This document shows positions 16,667-24,133 of a stretch of DNA of 27,667 bases, in pieces. The stretch is from JALUUH01 sp964636675 (GTDB taxonomy: Bacteria > Pseudomonadota > Gammaproteobacteria > S012-40), in NCBI GenBank assembly GCA_964636675.1, contig CAZWUO010000024.1:1-27667 (forward strand), read 5' to 3'. Both the position numbers and the translations under genes were made by a program. Position 1 is the stretch's first letter. Every line of letters starts with the position of its first letter. The notes beneath the pieces were generated by a model. It saw only the letters and a list, made by a program, of their open reading frames with translations, made no database searches and was not told the DNA's origin.

Positions 16667-17254
16667 ATGCCGACTAAAAAACAAATCATCTTAGCTTCTA
16701 GTTCGAACTATCGACGCCAGTTATGCGAACGCCTCAAAATTCAGTTCGGCGTAGTAGCACCTAATATTAATGAGGCACCATTAGACAACGAATCAGCAAA
16801 CGATTTAGTTCTCAGACTGGCTGAGTCAAAAGCTAAAGAAATCGCAAAAAGTAACCCTAAGGCTATTATCATCGGCAGTGATCAAACTGCGACGTGTAAC
16901 GATGAAGTTCTAGGAAAACCGGGGTCGCATGCAAGATCCGTCGAGCAACTAACAAGACTATCAGGAAAAAAAGTAATATTTCTTACCTCGGTATGCGTTT
17001 ATGATGCGGAAAACGATTCGATTGAAACCGATATAGTTCCTTATTCTGTCAAATTCAAAAACTTAACGGAAACCGCCATTAAAAGATATCTGCAACGCGA
17101 ACCCGCCTATAATTGTGTGGGCGGATTTAAATCGGAATCTTATGGTATTGTATTATGCGATAAACTAGAAGGCGATGATCCAACCGCTTTAGTTGGCTTA
17201 CCACTCATTCGGCTTACCCAAATGCTCGAAAACGCGGGTATTGAAATATTATAG
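16667..17254 (+). CDS. yceF: Maf-like nucleotide pyrophosphatase, YceF type
   Basis: The protein begins MPTKKQIILASSSNYRRQLCE, with the Maf signature SSSxxRR. It continues with IIGSDQTATCNDEVLGKP, YSVKFKNLTE and GGFKSESYGI. These match E. coli YceF, which hydrolyses 7-methyl-GTP, better than YhdE (dTTP/UTP). The likely role is house-cleaning of modified nucleotides. I use the ATG at 16667; a TTG at 16655 directly after the pycB stop would add four residues. No strong ribosome site is visible, so translation may be coupled to pycB. In E. coli yceF is the divergent neighbour of yceD; here pycAB lies between them. Confidence 0.92.
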   Translation: MPTKKQIILASSSNYRRQLCERLKIQFGVVAPNINEAPLDNESANDLVLRLAESKAKEIAKSNPKAIIIGSDQTATCNDEVLGKPGSHARSVEQLTRLSGKKVIFLTSVCVYDAENDSIETDIVPYSVKFKNLTETAIKRYLQREPAYNCVGGFKSESYGIVLCDKLEGDDPTALVGLPLIRLTQMLENAGIEIL

Positions 17255-17334
17255 CCTAAGCCTCTCCAAAAGCATTTGCTGCTGGTGATCTACGCGGCTA
17301 CAAACTCGTATTTCAACTCATCTAGCTGTTGAAG

Positions 17335-18336
17335 TTATCCTAAAGAGTCTTGTTTTTCTGGCTCATCCGTTTTTTTGTATGCTTCAGATTTTAGCTCAAA
17401 GTATTTTTGTTTTTTAAGCTTGTCGACAGAAGCTGAATTTGTTGCTAGATTTTCTCCGTTACATTCAAAACCTTCCCACTCAGAAAAATCAATACCAGCA
17501 TACGCATCACATCGGCTACATAAATTTAGTTGGTCACGTTCACCACGGTCTAATAAATCACGACAGCGATTAAGTTCTTCGCCATTCCATATATCCAATG
17601 CATGCTGCTTATTAATATCGCCGATAATTTGGCGACCAATTGAGTCCCAACAACAAAGTGTCGCGGAGCCGTCAACATAAAAGAACAGCTCATTTTCGAT
17701 TTTTAAACACGGTAAATTTGTTGAATTCGTCTGATCTTCCCAGGGATAACTGTATAAGTCCGTAAAAATAATACTATCTGGGTTGTGTTTTTCCCAGTAT
17801 TTTTTAAACTCTATTTGTTCGTCTTCAGTATTTGGAAGCCTAATCATTCTAACTTCGGTATGAATATCCTGGCGTGATTTGTTGCGTTGCGCTAAAAAAT
17901 AAGCAACATGTTCATATACCTTATCATAGCTAATACCTCGTGACTCATCAAAGGTTTCGCGATAAAAACCATCGATACTAAAGCGCATAACATCTACCCC
18001 CATGTCAATTAATTGATCCGTAACTTTTGGGGTTAACATGCTTGCATTGGTATTGAATTCTACCTTTGCGGTGGAATCTTGCTTAATATACTTTACAATC
18101 TCTGGCATTCTTTTGTCTGCAAAAGGCTCGTTCAGTAAAAATGGTCGATATATCGCACCGATATTTCGTGTATCGTCAATAATTTTTTTCCAAACCTTAT
18201 CCGCCATATACTTCGGGGTTCGTAAAGAGTTTTTCTGTGGACAAAACCAACAACTCGCATTACACATGATGGTAGTTTCAATCTCGATATAAGCGGGAGT
18301 ACTCTTATATTTATTACGGTGAGGTTTAAAGCTCAT
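17335..18336 (-). CDS. radical SAM/SPASM domain protein
   Basis: The 333-residue protein has the radical-SAM cluster motif CNASCWFC (Cys25, Cys29, Cys32), the following LNEPFADKR segment (GE-motif equivalent) and NTNAS/RFSIDG strands. A C-terminal SPASM region has cysteines around CLKIEN, TLCCWD, CRDLL and CSRCDAY, which should hold one or two auxiliary Fe-S clusters. Its substrate is unknown; the family includes peptide- and sugar-modifying enzymes. The start overlaps the waaA stop by one base (TAATG), so the two are co-transcribed and perhaps translationally coupled. That makes a lipid A/Kdo or other envelope target possible, but nothing in the sequence proves it. No RiPP precursor-like ORF is visible beside it. 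Confidence 0.9.
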   Translation of the reverse strand: MSFKPHRNKYKSTPAYIEIETTIMCNASCWFCPQKNSLRTPKYMADKVWKKIIDDTRNIGAIYRPFLLNEPFADKRMPEIVKYIKQDSTAKVEFNTNASMLTPKVTDQLIDMGVDVMRFSIDGFYRETFDESRGISYDKVYEHVAYFLAQRNKSRQDIHTEVRMIRLPNTEDEQIEFKKYWEKHNPDSIIFTDLYSYPWEDQTNSTNLPCLKIENELFFYVDGSATLCCWDSIGRQIIGDINKQHALDIWNGEELNRCRDLLDRGERDQLNLCSRCDAYAGIDFSEWEGFECNGENLATNSASVDKLKKQKYFELKSEAYKKTDEPEKQDSLG

Positions 18337-19643
18337 TAACTCAGATCCTTTATTTTGTTAAAACAAATATCGGCGGCACCGGCTCGATGATCAATAAATG
18401 CTGCCGCTTTGCGACCTGTTTCTTCTCGATATATATCATCTGTTATTAACCGAGTAAGTATGGCATGAAACTCTTTAGCGTTTTTTATTGAAAAAGACAA
18501 TTCGTCGTTTGCCATTTGTATCGCTTCGGGTGAGTTCTGATAAAAAGGTCCAAAAACCACCGGAATATTCATGGCTGCAGGTTCCATAGTGTTATGTACG
18601 CCTGTGCTAAAGGCACCACCTACGTAGGCAATGTCAGCATGCCGATAAAGTGCCGATAACACGCCTACTGTGTTTACAATCAGAAACCGACTCTGCCGCT
18701 TGATTTCAAGCTCAGACGAGGAAAAAAGTCTTGGTGAATATGGATTAAAACGTGATGTTACTCTATTAATATGTGCGTCGTCTATTTCGTGCGGTGCATA
18801 GATAATCGTTAATTCTGGGTGCTGCTGCATAATATGCAATAACGGAGGGAATATATGTTCCTCATCTGCGGGCCACATACTGCCGAGTAACAATACTTTT
18901 TTATTTGCTATGTCGATGGGTATATTGGGTGTACGCAGATTGGCTTTTCGATCTAATACGCTATCAAATCGTGTGTCTCCGGTAATTTCAATACGTTGGT
19001 GCAATGGGCAACTTGCGACAAATCGCCGCTTATCTTGTTCGGTAACCGTTAAAATTTGATTCAAACAGGAATACAATGTTGCATAAAAGGCTCTTCCTAC
19101 GATGCTCGTCGTTCTTTTAGATTTTTTCTGTAGTGTTGCAGAAATGAGTACTTGAGGTATTTTTAGCTTGTTTGCCTCCCATATCAAGTTAGGCCATAAA
19201 TCAAATTTTACGAAAACCAGCACTTTTGGATTTATTAATGAAAGCATCCGTCGCATATTTGCTTTTGTATCGAAAGGCAGATAATCAATTAAATAAATAT
19301 TAGGATATAAAGAACGTTTTTTTATCGCCCATCGGTAACCCGATATGGACGTTATCGTCAGCGCACATTGAAAACCCTCTTTCATTAGGCGCTCCATGAC
19401 GGGTAAGGCTTGCAGAAACTCCCCGGCACTGGCGACATGAAACCAAATAACAGCTTTGTTATTATCCTTTCTTTTTGCCTGGTTTCTTACGCGCTCCCAA
19501 ACACCTTTTTGCCCGGTGAGAGTTTCTCTTACTTTTTTATTTTTCTTAGCCGCAATTTTTAATGTCAAAATGAGTAAAGGTAAGATGAGTACATTATAAA
19601 CTGCTTGCGATACTTTAAATTTCACTGTCCGGTATATTCTCAA
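18336..19643 (-). CDS. waaA: 3-deoxy-D-manno-octulosonic acid (Kdo) transferase
   Basis: The 435-residue GT30 enzyme transfers Kdo from CMP-Kdo to lipid IVA at the inner membrane. Evidence: an N-terminal hydrophobic segment (about 14-31), the ASAGEF motif with the putative catalytic base Glu75, VFVKFDLWPNLI, TGDTRFDSV, LLLGSMWPADEEH, YAPHEID and GGAFSTGVHNTMEPAAMNIPVVFGP. The length fits the family (E. coli 425). It is transcribed just downstream of repeat copy C and overlaps the radical-SAM gene. The number of Kdo residues added cannot be predicted. Confidence 0.95.
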   Translation of the reverse strand: MRIYRTVKFKVSQAVYNVLILPLLILTLKIAAKKNKKVRETLTGQKGVWERVRNQAKRKDNNKAVIWFHVASAGEFLQALPVMERLMKEGFQCALTITSISGYRWAIKKRSLYPNIYLIDYLPFDTKANMRRMLSLINPKVLVFVKFDLWPNLIWEANKLKIPQVLISATLQKKSKRTTSIVGRAFYATLYSCLNQILTVTEQDKRRFVASCPLHQRIEITGDTRFDSVLDRKANLRTPNIPIDIANKKVLLLGSMWPADEEHIFPPLLHIMQQHPELTIIYAPHEIDDAHINRVTSRFNPYSPRLFSSSELEIKRQSRFLIVNTVGVLSALYRHADIAYVGGAFSTGVHNTMEPAAMNIPVVFGPFYQNSPEAIQMANDELSFSIKNAKEFHAILTRLITDDIYREETGRKAAAFIDHRAGAADICFNKIKDLS

Positions 19644-19739
19644 AAATGGCGTATTATGACATATGCTTATAAGTTGACAAACTTGTGTTTGCAGCGTTCC
19701 AGTATTTATAGGTGTTTTTAGACCTTGTAGCGCACTCTA

Positions 19740-19854
19740 GAGAGCCTCTGATTAAGTGAAATAGTGAGATGAAAACAAGGCAAATTGAAACAGAAAAACG
19801 CCGTTTACGCCCACTATACCCGTGGCGTTATAGATGACTTAATCAGAGGTTTCC
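19740..19854. repeat. palindromic MITE-like element, copy C
   Basis: A 115-bp element in the same orientation as copy B, flanked by TA on both sides (19738-19739, 19855-19856). Both flanks read CTAG. The left arm matches copy A's reverse complement almost base for base (CTCTGATTAAGTGAAATAG onward). The right arm is shortened by about 30 bases, but the terminus ACTTAATCAGAGG is intact. It lies between the cytochrome gene's 3' end and the waaA start. Confidence 0.82.
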
Positions 19855-19929
19855 TAGGTATTTTTAAGCTGGCGGGATTGTATCAAAGAGGGGTTATAGA
19901 AAAGCAAATATAAGCGACTTGTACACCTC

Positions 19930-20895
19930 TCAATTAGCCACTGACATATAAGGCGGCATATATTTTTGAACCGCATTATGCACCGGTTTGATGCTTTGTA
20001 AATACGCATATAACGCAGCTAAGTCTTCATCGGTCATACCCTCATACATCGCCCAAGGCATAGGCGTATTAAATGCTCCATTTTCGATATCAGGGCCAAG
20101 CGCCGCAGACCCTCGATTCACAAACGCAGAAATGAAGCGCATTTTACTCCACGATCCAATTCCGGTTTTAAGATCGGGTGATATGTTAGCAGATCGCACT
20201 ACAGCGCCTTGCATGTTGAATCCCATGCCACCGGCCATGGTCAATTTATCAATTCTTTTTCCTCTGCTATCAATAGGCGTATGGCAATGATCACATCCCG
20301 CAATTCTTGCTAGATATTTTCCATATTTTATGCCTTGGGTATCTTGTGCATTAACGGTTGGCTCGGCCTTTTGGGGCGACAAATTAACGAAAAAGCCCAT
20401 AGGAAAATTAAGTTTCCGTGGGGCAATTTCTCTGTATATAGGTTTGAGGGTGCGTAAGTATAAAACAATAGCATTTGCATCATCTTGCGTTAATTGGCTA
20501 TAACTCGTATACGGCATTATTGGAAACATGGCTTGTCCCGAGCGATTAACTCCTTGGGTTATTGCTCTCAATATTTCACCATCGGTCCATGATTCTAACG
20601 CGTAAGGCGTTATATTCGGGGTGAATACCTGCCCTGGAATCCCATCAGTTTCAGAATATAAATGCCCGCCCTGCCCCTCGGTTCCATTGATAATCGGCCC
20701 CGAAAATTTAGTCCAATCACGCTGAGAATGGCAGTTTAGGCAAACCGTTACATGATTAGAGAGATATTTTCCTCGGTCTAACTGTGCAGGGCTTGCGATA
20801 ACCGAAAGCGGACGCATCGGCTCAAGATGAGGGCCTAAAAAAAAAGTACACCCGCTCACTATGCCACTCAGAAGGACTAACAAAAACCTGAACAT
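19930..20895 (-). CDS. diheme c-type cytochrome lipoprotein
   Basis: The 321-residue protein has a short hydrophobic signal ending in VSGC (Cys16), a probable lipobox. Two CXXCH heme motifs follow, CLNCH (52-56) and CDHCH (about residue 205), each heading a cytochrome c domain of about 130 residues. Candidate distal Met ligands are in FPIMPYTSYSQL and in the PWAMYEGMTDEDL region. It resembles membrane-attached diheme cytochromes that pass electrons from periplasmic dehydrogenases; the partner is not in the window. GAGGAAGC directly upstream supports the start. It is a single gene. Confidence 0.88.
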   Translation of the reverse strand: MFRFLLVLLSGIVSGCTFFLGPHLEPMRPLSVIASPAQLDRGKYLSNHVTVCLNCHSQRDWTKFSGPIINGTEGQGGHLYSETDGIPGQVFTPNITPYALESWTDGEILRAITQGVNRSGQAMFPIMPYTSYSQLTQDDANAIVLYLRTLKPIYREIAPRKLNFPMGFFVNLSPQKAEPTVNAQDTQGIKYGKYLARIAGCDHCHTPIDSRGKRIDKLTMAGGMGFNMQGAVVRSANISPDLKTGIGSWSKMRFISAFVNRGSAALGPDIENGAFNTPMPWAMYEGMTDEDLAALYAYLQSIKPVHNAVQKYMPPYMSVAN

Positions 20896-20995
20896 GCTTC
20901 CTCACATAATATAATACAATTTGGTATCGCGTTTACTATCAACCACTCTACTCCAAAAAAGTGTTTATTATTGGGCAGGTCTTGTGTTTTGAAGA

Positions 20996-21010
20996 CGAAT
21001 CTAGGATTCG
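20996..21010. promoter_or_regulatory. short palindrome in divergent cytochrome/epimerase region
   Basis: CGAATC-TAG-GATTCG is a perfect 6-bp inverted repeat with a three-base centre, in the 279-base region between two divergent genes. It could be an operator. Nothing else in the region allows a regulator to be named. Confidence 0.2.
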
Positions 21011-21174
21011 CAACGTAAACTTAAATGAAGTGCATATGATAATGTGAATTGTGGTAAATTCATAATAATTATAAATTTATTTTTATCGATATAGAATGTT
21101 TACTCATCGGCAACATGCTGTAAATTAAGTTGGACAATAACGATGAAACACTTTTTACCTACTCAGGAAAACAT

Positions 21175-22071
21175 ATGTCTGTTTTGATTCTAGGGGGAAC
21201 TGGCTTTATTGGTCGAGAAGCAGTCAAGATGTTGCTAGCACAAGAAGAAACAGTCATTGTTTTTTCGCGTAACCACAAAAAAGCTAAAAATATACTCTCA
21301 TCTAAGATAAGACTTATTTCTAGTTTAAATGAACTTACTTCTGATGAGCATATAACGCGTATTCTCAATTTAGCGGGAGAATCTTTGGCAGATGGCCGCT
21401 GGACTGAACAAAGGAAAAAAATACTCATCAGCAGCCGAATCGATGTTACCGCAGCGCTTATTGAATTAATACGTCGTTTAGACACAAAACCGGAGTGTTT
21501 GATTAATGCCTCAGCAGTCGGTTATTTTGGAGACAGTGGGGAGAATCTGCTCACTGAGTTTTCAGATCCGTGTGAGGACTTTGGGTCTCGATTATGTGCA
21601 TCTTGGGAAACCCAAGCCTTACGTGCAAAAGCATACGGCGTAAGAGTTTGCATCGTAAGAATAGGCCTGGTGATTGGGCGAGACGGAGGATTTGTAAAAA
21701 AAATGCTGCCGAGTTTCAAGTTCGGGCTTGGTGCGCAATTAGGAAACGGCAAACAATGGATGTCTTGGGTTCACCTATTCGATCTCATCAACATTATCAG
21801 CCTTTTATTCAACGATAAGCAAATGCAAGGAATTTATAATGCGGGTGCACCAAACCCAACAACAAATGCTATTTTTACAAAAACCTTGGCATCAGTACTA
21901 AAAAGACCTGCATTTTTAAAGCTTCCCCCTGCTTTTTTAAACCTAATATTTGGCGAAATGGCTGCATTACTGTTGACTGGCCAACGCGTTATTCCAGACC
22001 GACTCATTAAAGCAGGGTTTGACTTTAAATACCCTCATCTGCGATTAGCATTAGAGGAAGCCATTAAATAA
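21175..22071 (+). CDS. TIGR01777 family NAD(P)-dependent epimerase (YfcH-like)
   Basis: The 298-residue protein belongs to the extended short-chain dehydrogenases. The cofactor loop is ILGGTGFIG at the start, followed by NLAGESLADGRWT, SRIDVT, the ASAVGYFGDSG active-site region and a DUF1731-like tail (PAFLKLPPAFLNLIFGEMAALLLTGQRV). These are the hallmarks of TIGR01777/SDR39U1 proteins, whose substrate is unknown. I use the ATG at 21175, with AGGA six bases upstream. A TTG at 21130 would add 15 residues that do not belong to the fold. It stands alone. Confidence 0.92.
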   Translation: MSVLILGGTGFIGREAVKMLLAQEETVIVFSRNHKKAKNILSSKIRLISSLNELTSDEHITRILNLAGESLADGRWTEQRKKILISSRIDVTAALIELIRRLDTKPECLINASAVGYFGDSGENLLTEFSDPCEDFGSRLCASWETQALRAKAYGVRVCIVRIGLVIGRDGGFVKKMLPSFKFGLGAQLGNGKQWMSWVHLFDLINIISLLFNDKQMQGIYNAGAPNPTTNAIFTKTLASVLKRPAFLKLPPAFLNLIFGEMAALLLTGQRVIPDRLIKAGFDFKYPHLRLALEEAIK

Positions 22072-22235
22072 AAAACAAAGTTTAATAATTTCTCATATTA
22101 TATAGACTTTTTTTTACATAAAAAACAATATGATAGATGAATATCATGAGCATTTAGTATACCTCTAATCGTTTCTTAATTCTATGCATGTACTATTCAG
22201 TCTAAGTAACTAATATCATCAAATTCTGAGTTAGG

Positions 22236-22286
22236 AGTGAGCTAGTTCACACCCCCCTGAATACAACGATGACTATAGTCTTTATG
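22236..22286 (+). promoter_or_regulatory. candidate CRP-dependent promoter
   Basis: AGTGA-GCTAGT-TCACA (22236-22251) matches nine of ten bases of the E. coli CRP consensus TGTGA-N6-TCACA. The hexamer TATAGT (22274-22279) is a good -10 box. A start near 22286 would put the palindrome centre at about -42.5, close to the class II position of -41.5. No good -35 box is present, which fits an activator-dependent promoter. By simple counting, one such near-match per window is expected by chance, so position is the main support. Confidence 0.4.
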
Positions 22287-22318
22287 TAAACATTAGTATT
22301 ACTTGGAGAAATTAGCTT

Positions 22319-22408
22319 ATGGAATCCCAGAATATATATTGTATGCTCTACAACATTAGATTTAGCCTTGCCGCGGCCATTATTTCAATTATAATCTTAT
22401 CCCTTTAA
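22319..22408 (+). CDS. possible 29-residue membrane peptide
   Basis: The ATG at 22319 opens a 29-codon frame ending in TAA. GGAG lies ten bases upstream (22305-22308). The product has a polar N-terminus (MESQNIYCMLYNIR) followed by a purely hydrophobic stretch of about 15 residues (FSLAAAIISIIILSL), the layout of a single-helix small membrane protein. A candidate CRP-type promoter would give a leader of about 33 bases. I recognise no family. The next gene (22609) codes for a radical-SAM protein; whether the peptide relates to it is unknown. Short frames arise by chance in AT-rich DNA. Confidence 0.35.
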   Translation: MESQNIYCMLYNIRFSLAAAIISIIILSL

Positions 22409-22608
22409 TTTTTGGCTTGAATGAATGAGACCCCACATGCACGAGTCGTCATTTAAATGATATCGGCGCCTAAACCTTAATTATTACTTTGCTTGTTAGC
22501 ACGTGAAACTCACCCCGGAAATAAAACAACTTTTTTACATATTTTTTAGCAAATTAGCGATGATTCATAACATGAAACATTAAATTCCTTAGTTTTTTTT
22601 CGCAAACT

Positions 22609-24114
22609 ATGATTTTATTAAGTACCTTAAACGCGCGTTATATACACACCTCTTTAGGATTACGCTATCTAATGGCGAATATGGGGCAATTAAGCCCCCT
22701 CACGCGGATAACTGAGTTCACGATTAACCTGAATCCCATCGAAATTGTAGAACAACTATTGAAGCACAAACCCAAAATCATCGGGTTTGGCATTTATATC
22801 TGGAATGTTGAACAAACAACACGCGTTATCGGTTTACTGAAAGCTATCGACCCTGACATCAACATCATCATAGGAGGCCCCGAGGTTAGCTATGAATACG
22901 CTGAACAACCTATTGTGAAATTGTCTGACTATGTGATCACGGGATATGCGGATATCAGCTTTTCCGAACTTTGCGTCACCTTATTGAATAATGCCTCAGC
23001 CCCAAATAAAATAATTCACGGTAAGCAAGTCAATCTTAATCAACTCAATCTACCCTACGACTTTTACAGCGACGATGATATAGCCAATAGAATCTGCTAT
23101 GTAGAAGCATCACGAGGCTGCCCGTTTAAATGTGAATTTTGTATTTCTTCGTTAGATAAGACGGCATGGCCTTTTGAGCTTGAGCGGTTTTTAAGTGCGT
23201 TAAATAAACTTTATCAGAGGGGTACAAGGCACTTTAAGTTTGTTGATAGAACGTTTAATCTGAAAATTGCAAGCAGTGTTCATATAATGCGCTTTTTTCT
23301 GAAAAAAGAAGATCCCACACTGTTTCTCCATTTTGAGCTAGTCCCTGATCACTTACCCGATGCACTAAAAGATATCATCATGTGTTTTAAACCGGGCATG
23401 CTGCAATTTGAAATAGGCATTCAATCCTTTAACCCAGATGTCCAAAAAAATATAAGCAGGAAACAAAACAAGCAAAAAACAATGGAAAACTTGGCTTGGT
23501 TGAGGACAAAATCGAGTGCGCATTTACACGCTGATTTAATATTGGGGTTGCCGGGTGATGACATCACAACGATTGAGCAGGGATTTAATGCTTTGTTTGC
23601 ATTAAATCCGCATGAAATACAAGTCGGCATACTGAAAAGACTAAGAGGAACTCCCATCATAAGACATACGCAGTCTTATCAAATGAAATATAACCCCTAT
23701 CCTCCTTATGAAATTTTGAGTACCAAGGATATTGATTTTGCGACCATGCGAAGACTGTCAATTTTCTCACGCTATTGGGAACTGGTGATAAACTCAGGAA
23801 GATTCGCAAGTACCCAAAATATATTATTAACAACAAACCCATTTAAGAAATTTTTAAAATTTAGTGATTGGCTTTATAGCCAAACAAACCAGACGCATAG
23901 CATTTCACTCGCCAGATTATTTGGCCTCATTTACAAATATTTAATCACAAACTATTCATCAAATCGTATTGTTATTGAAGATTCTCTATTAACCGATTTC
24001 AAGGCATCCGGTATCAAAGGGTTTCCGCGGTTTATGAATAGCGAAACCAAAAACGTTTCAAGAAAAAATAATTCACGCTATCAATCACGCCAAAAAAAAC
24101 ACATTAACGCTTAA
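22609..24114 (+). CDS. B12-binding-type radical SAM protein, DUF4080 family
   Basis: The 501-residue protein begins with a cobalamin-binding-like Rossmann region (residues 1-130: LLSTLNARYIHTSLGLRYL, IIGFGIYIWNVEQT, IIIGGPEVSYE). It lacks the DxHxxG motif, so B12 would bind base-off without a protein His, if at all. The radical-SAM core follows with CPFKCEFC (Cys171, Cys175, Cys178), KFVDRTFN, FEIGIQSFN and ADLILGLPGD. The C-terminal part (YYPP-like NPYPPYEILS through RRLSIFSRYWELVINSGRF) matches DUF4080. The reaction is not known for this family. The sequence GYADISFSEL replaces the more usual GEGE-type motif. It converges on tmcA with only 19 bases between stops. Confidence 0.88.
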   Translation: MILLSTLNARYIHTSLGLRYLMANMGQLSPLTRITEFTINLNPIEIVEQLLKHKPKIIGFGIYIWNVEQTTRVIGLLKAIDPDINIIIGGPEVSYEYAEQPIVKLSDYVITGYADISFSELCVTLLNNASAPNKIIHGKQVNLNQLNLPYDFYSDDDIANRICYVEASRGCPFKCEFCISSLDKTAWPFELERFLSALNKLYQRGTRHFKFVDRTFNLKIASSVHIMRFFLKKEDPTLFLHFELVPDHLPDALKDIIMCFKPGMLQFEIGIQSFNPDVQKNISRKQNKQKTMENLAWLRTKSSAHLHADLILGLPGDDITTIEQGFNALFALNPHEIQVGILKRLRGTPIIRHTQSYQMKYNPYPPYEILSTKDIDFATMRRLSIFSRYWELVINSGRFASTQNILLTTNPFKKFLKFSDWLYSQTNQTHSISLARLFGLIYKYLITNYSSNRIVIEDSLLTDFKASGIKGFPRFMNSETKNVSRKNNSRYQSRQKKHINA

Positions 24115-24133
24115 CTCGAAGATCACGAATTTA

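Larger units (their letters stand above)
22072..22608. other. 537-base intergenic region
   Basis: AT-rich spacer between two plus-strand genes. It holds a CRP-like palindrome, a -10 box and a possible 29-codon small ORF (each listed separately). After that ORF about 200 bases remain in which I see no tRNA, repeat or convincing terminator. Confidence 0.5.

Noticed and set aside
17312..17333. TTCAAC/GTTGAA inverted repeat and TCATCTAGC nine-base match to the repeat family in the yceF/radical-SAM gap
   Set aside because: The stem is only six pairs without a T-run, and nine shared bases are not enough to claim a degenerate repeat copy.
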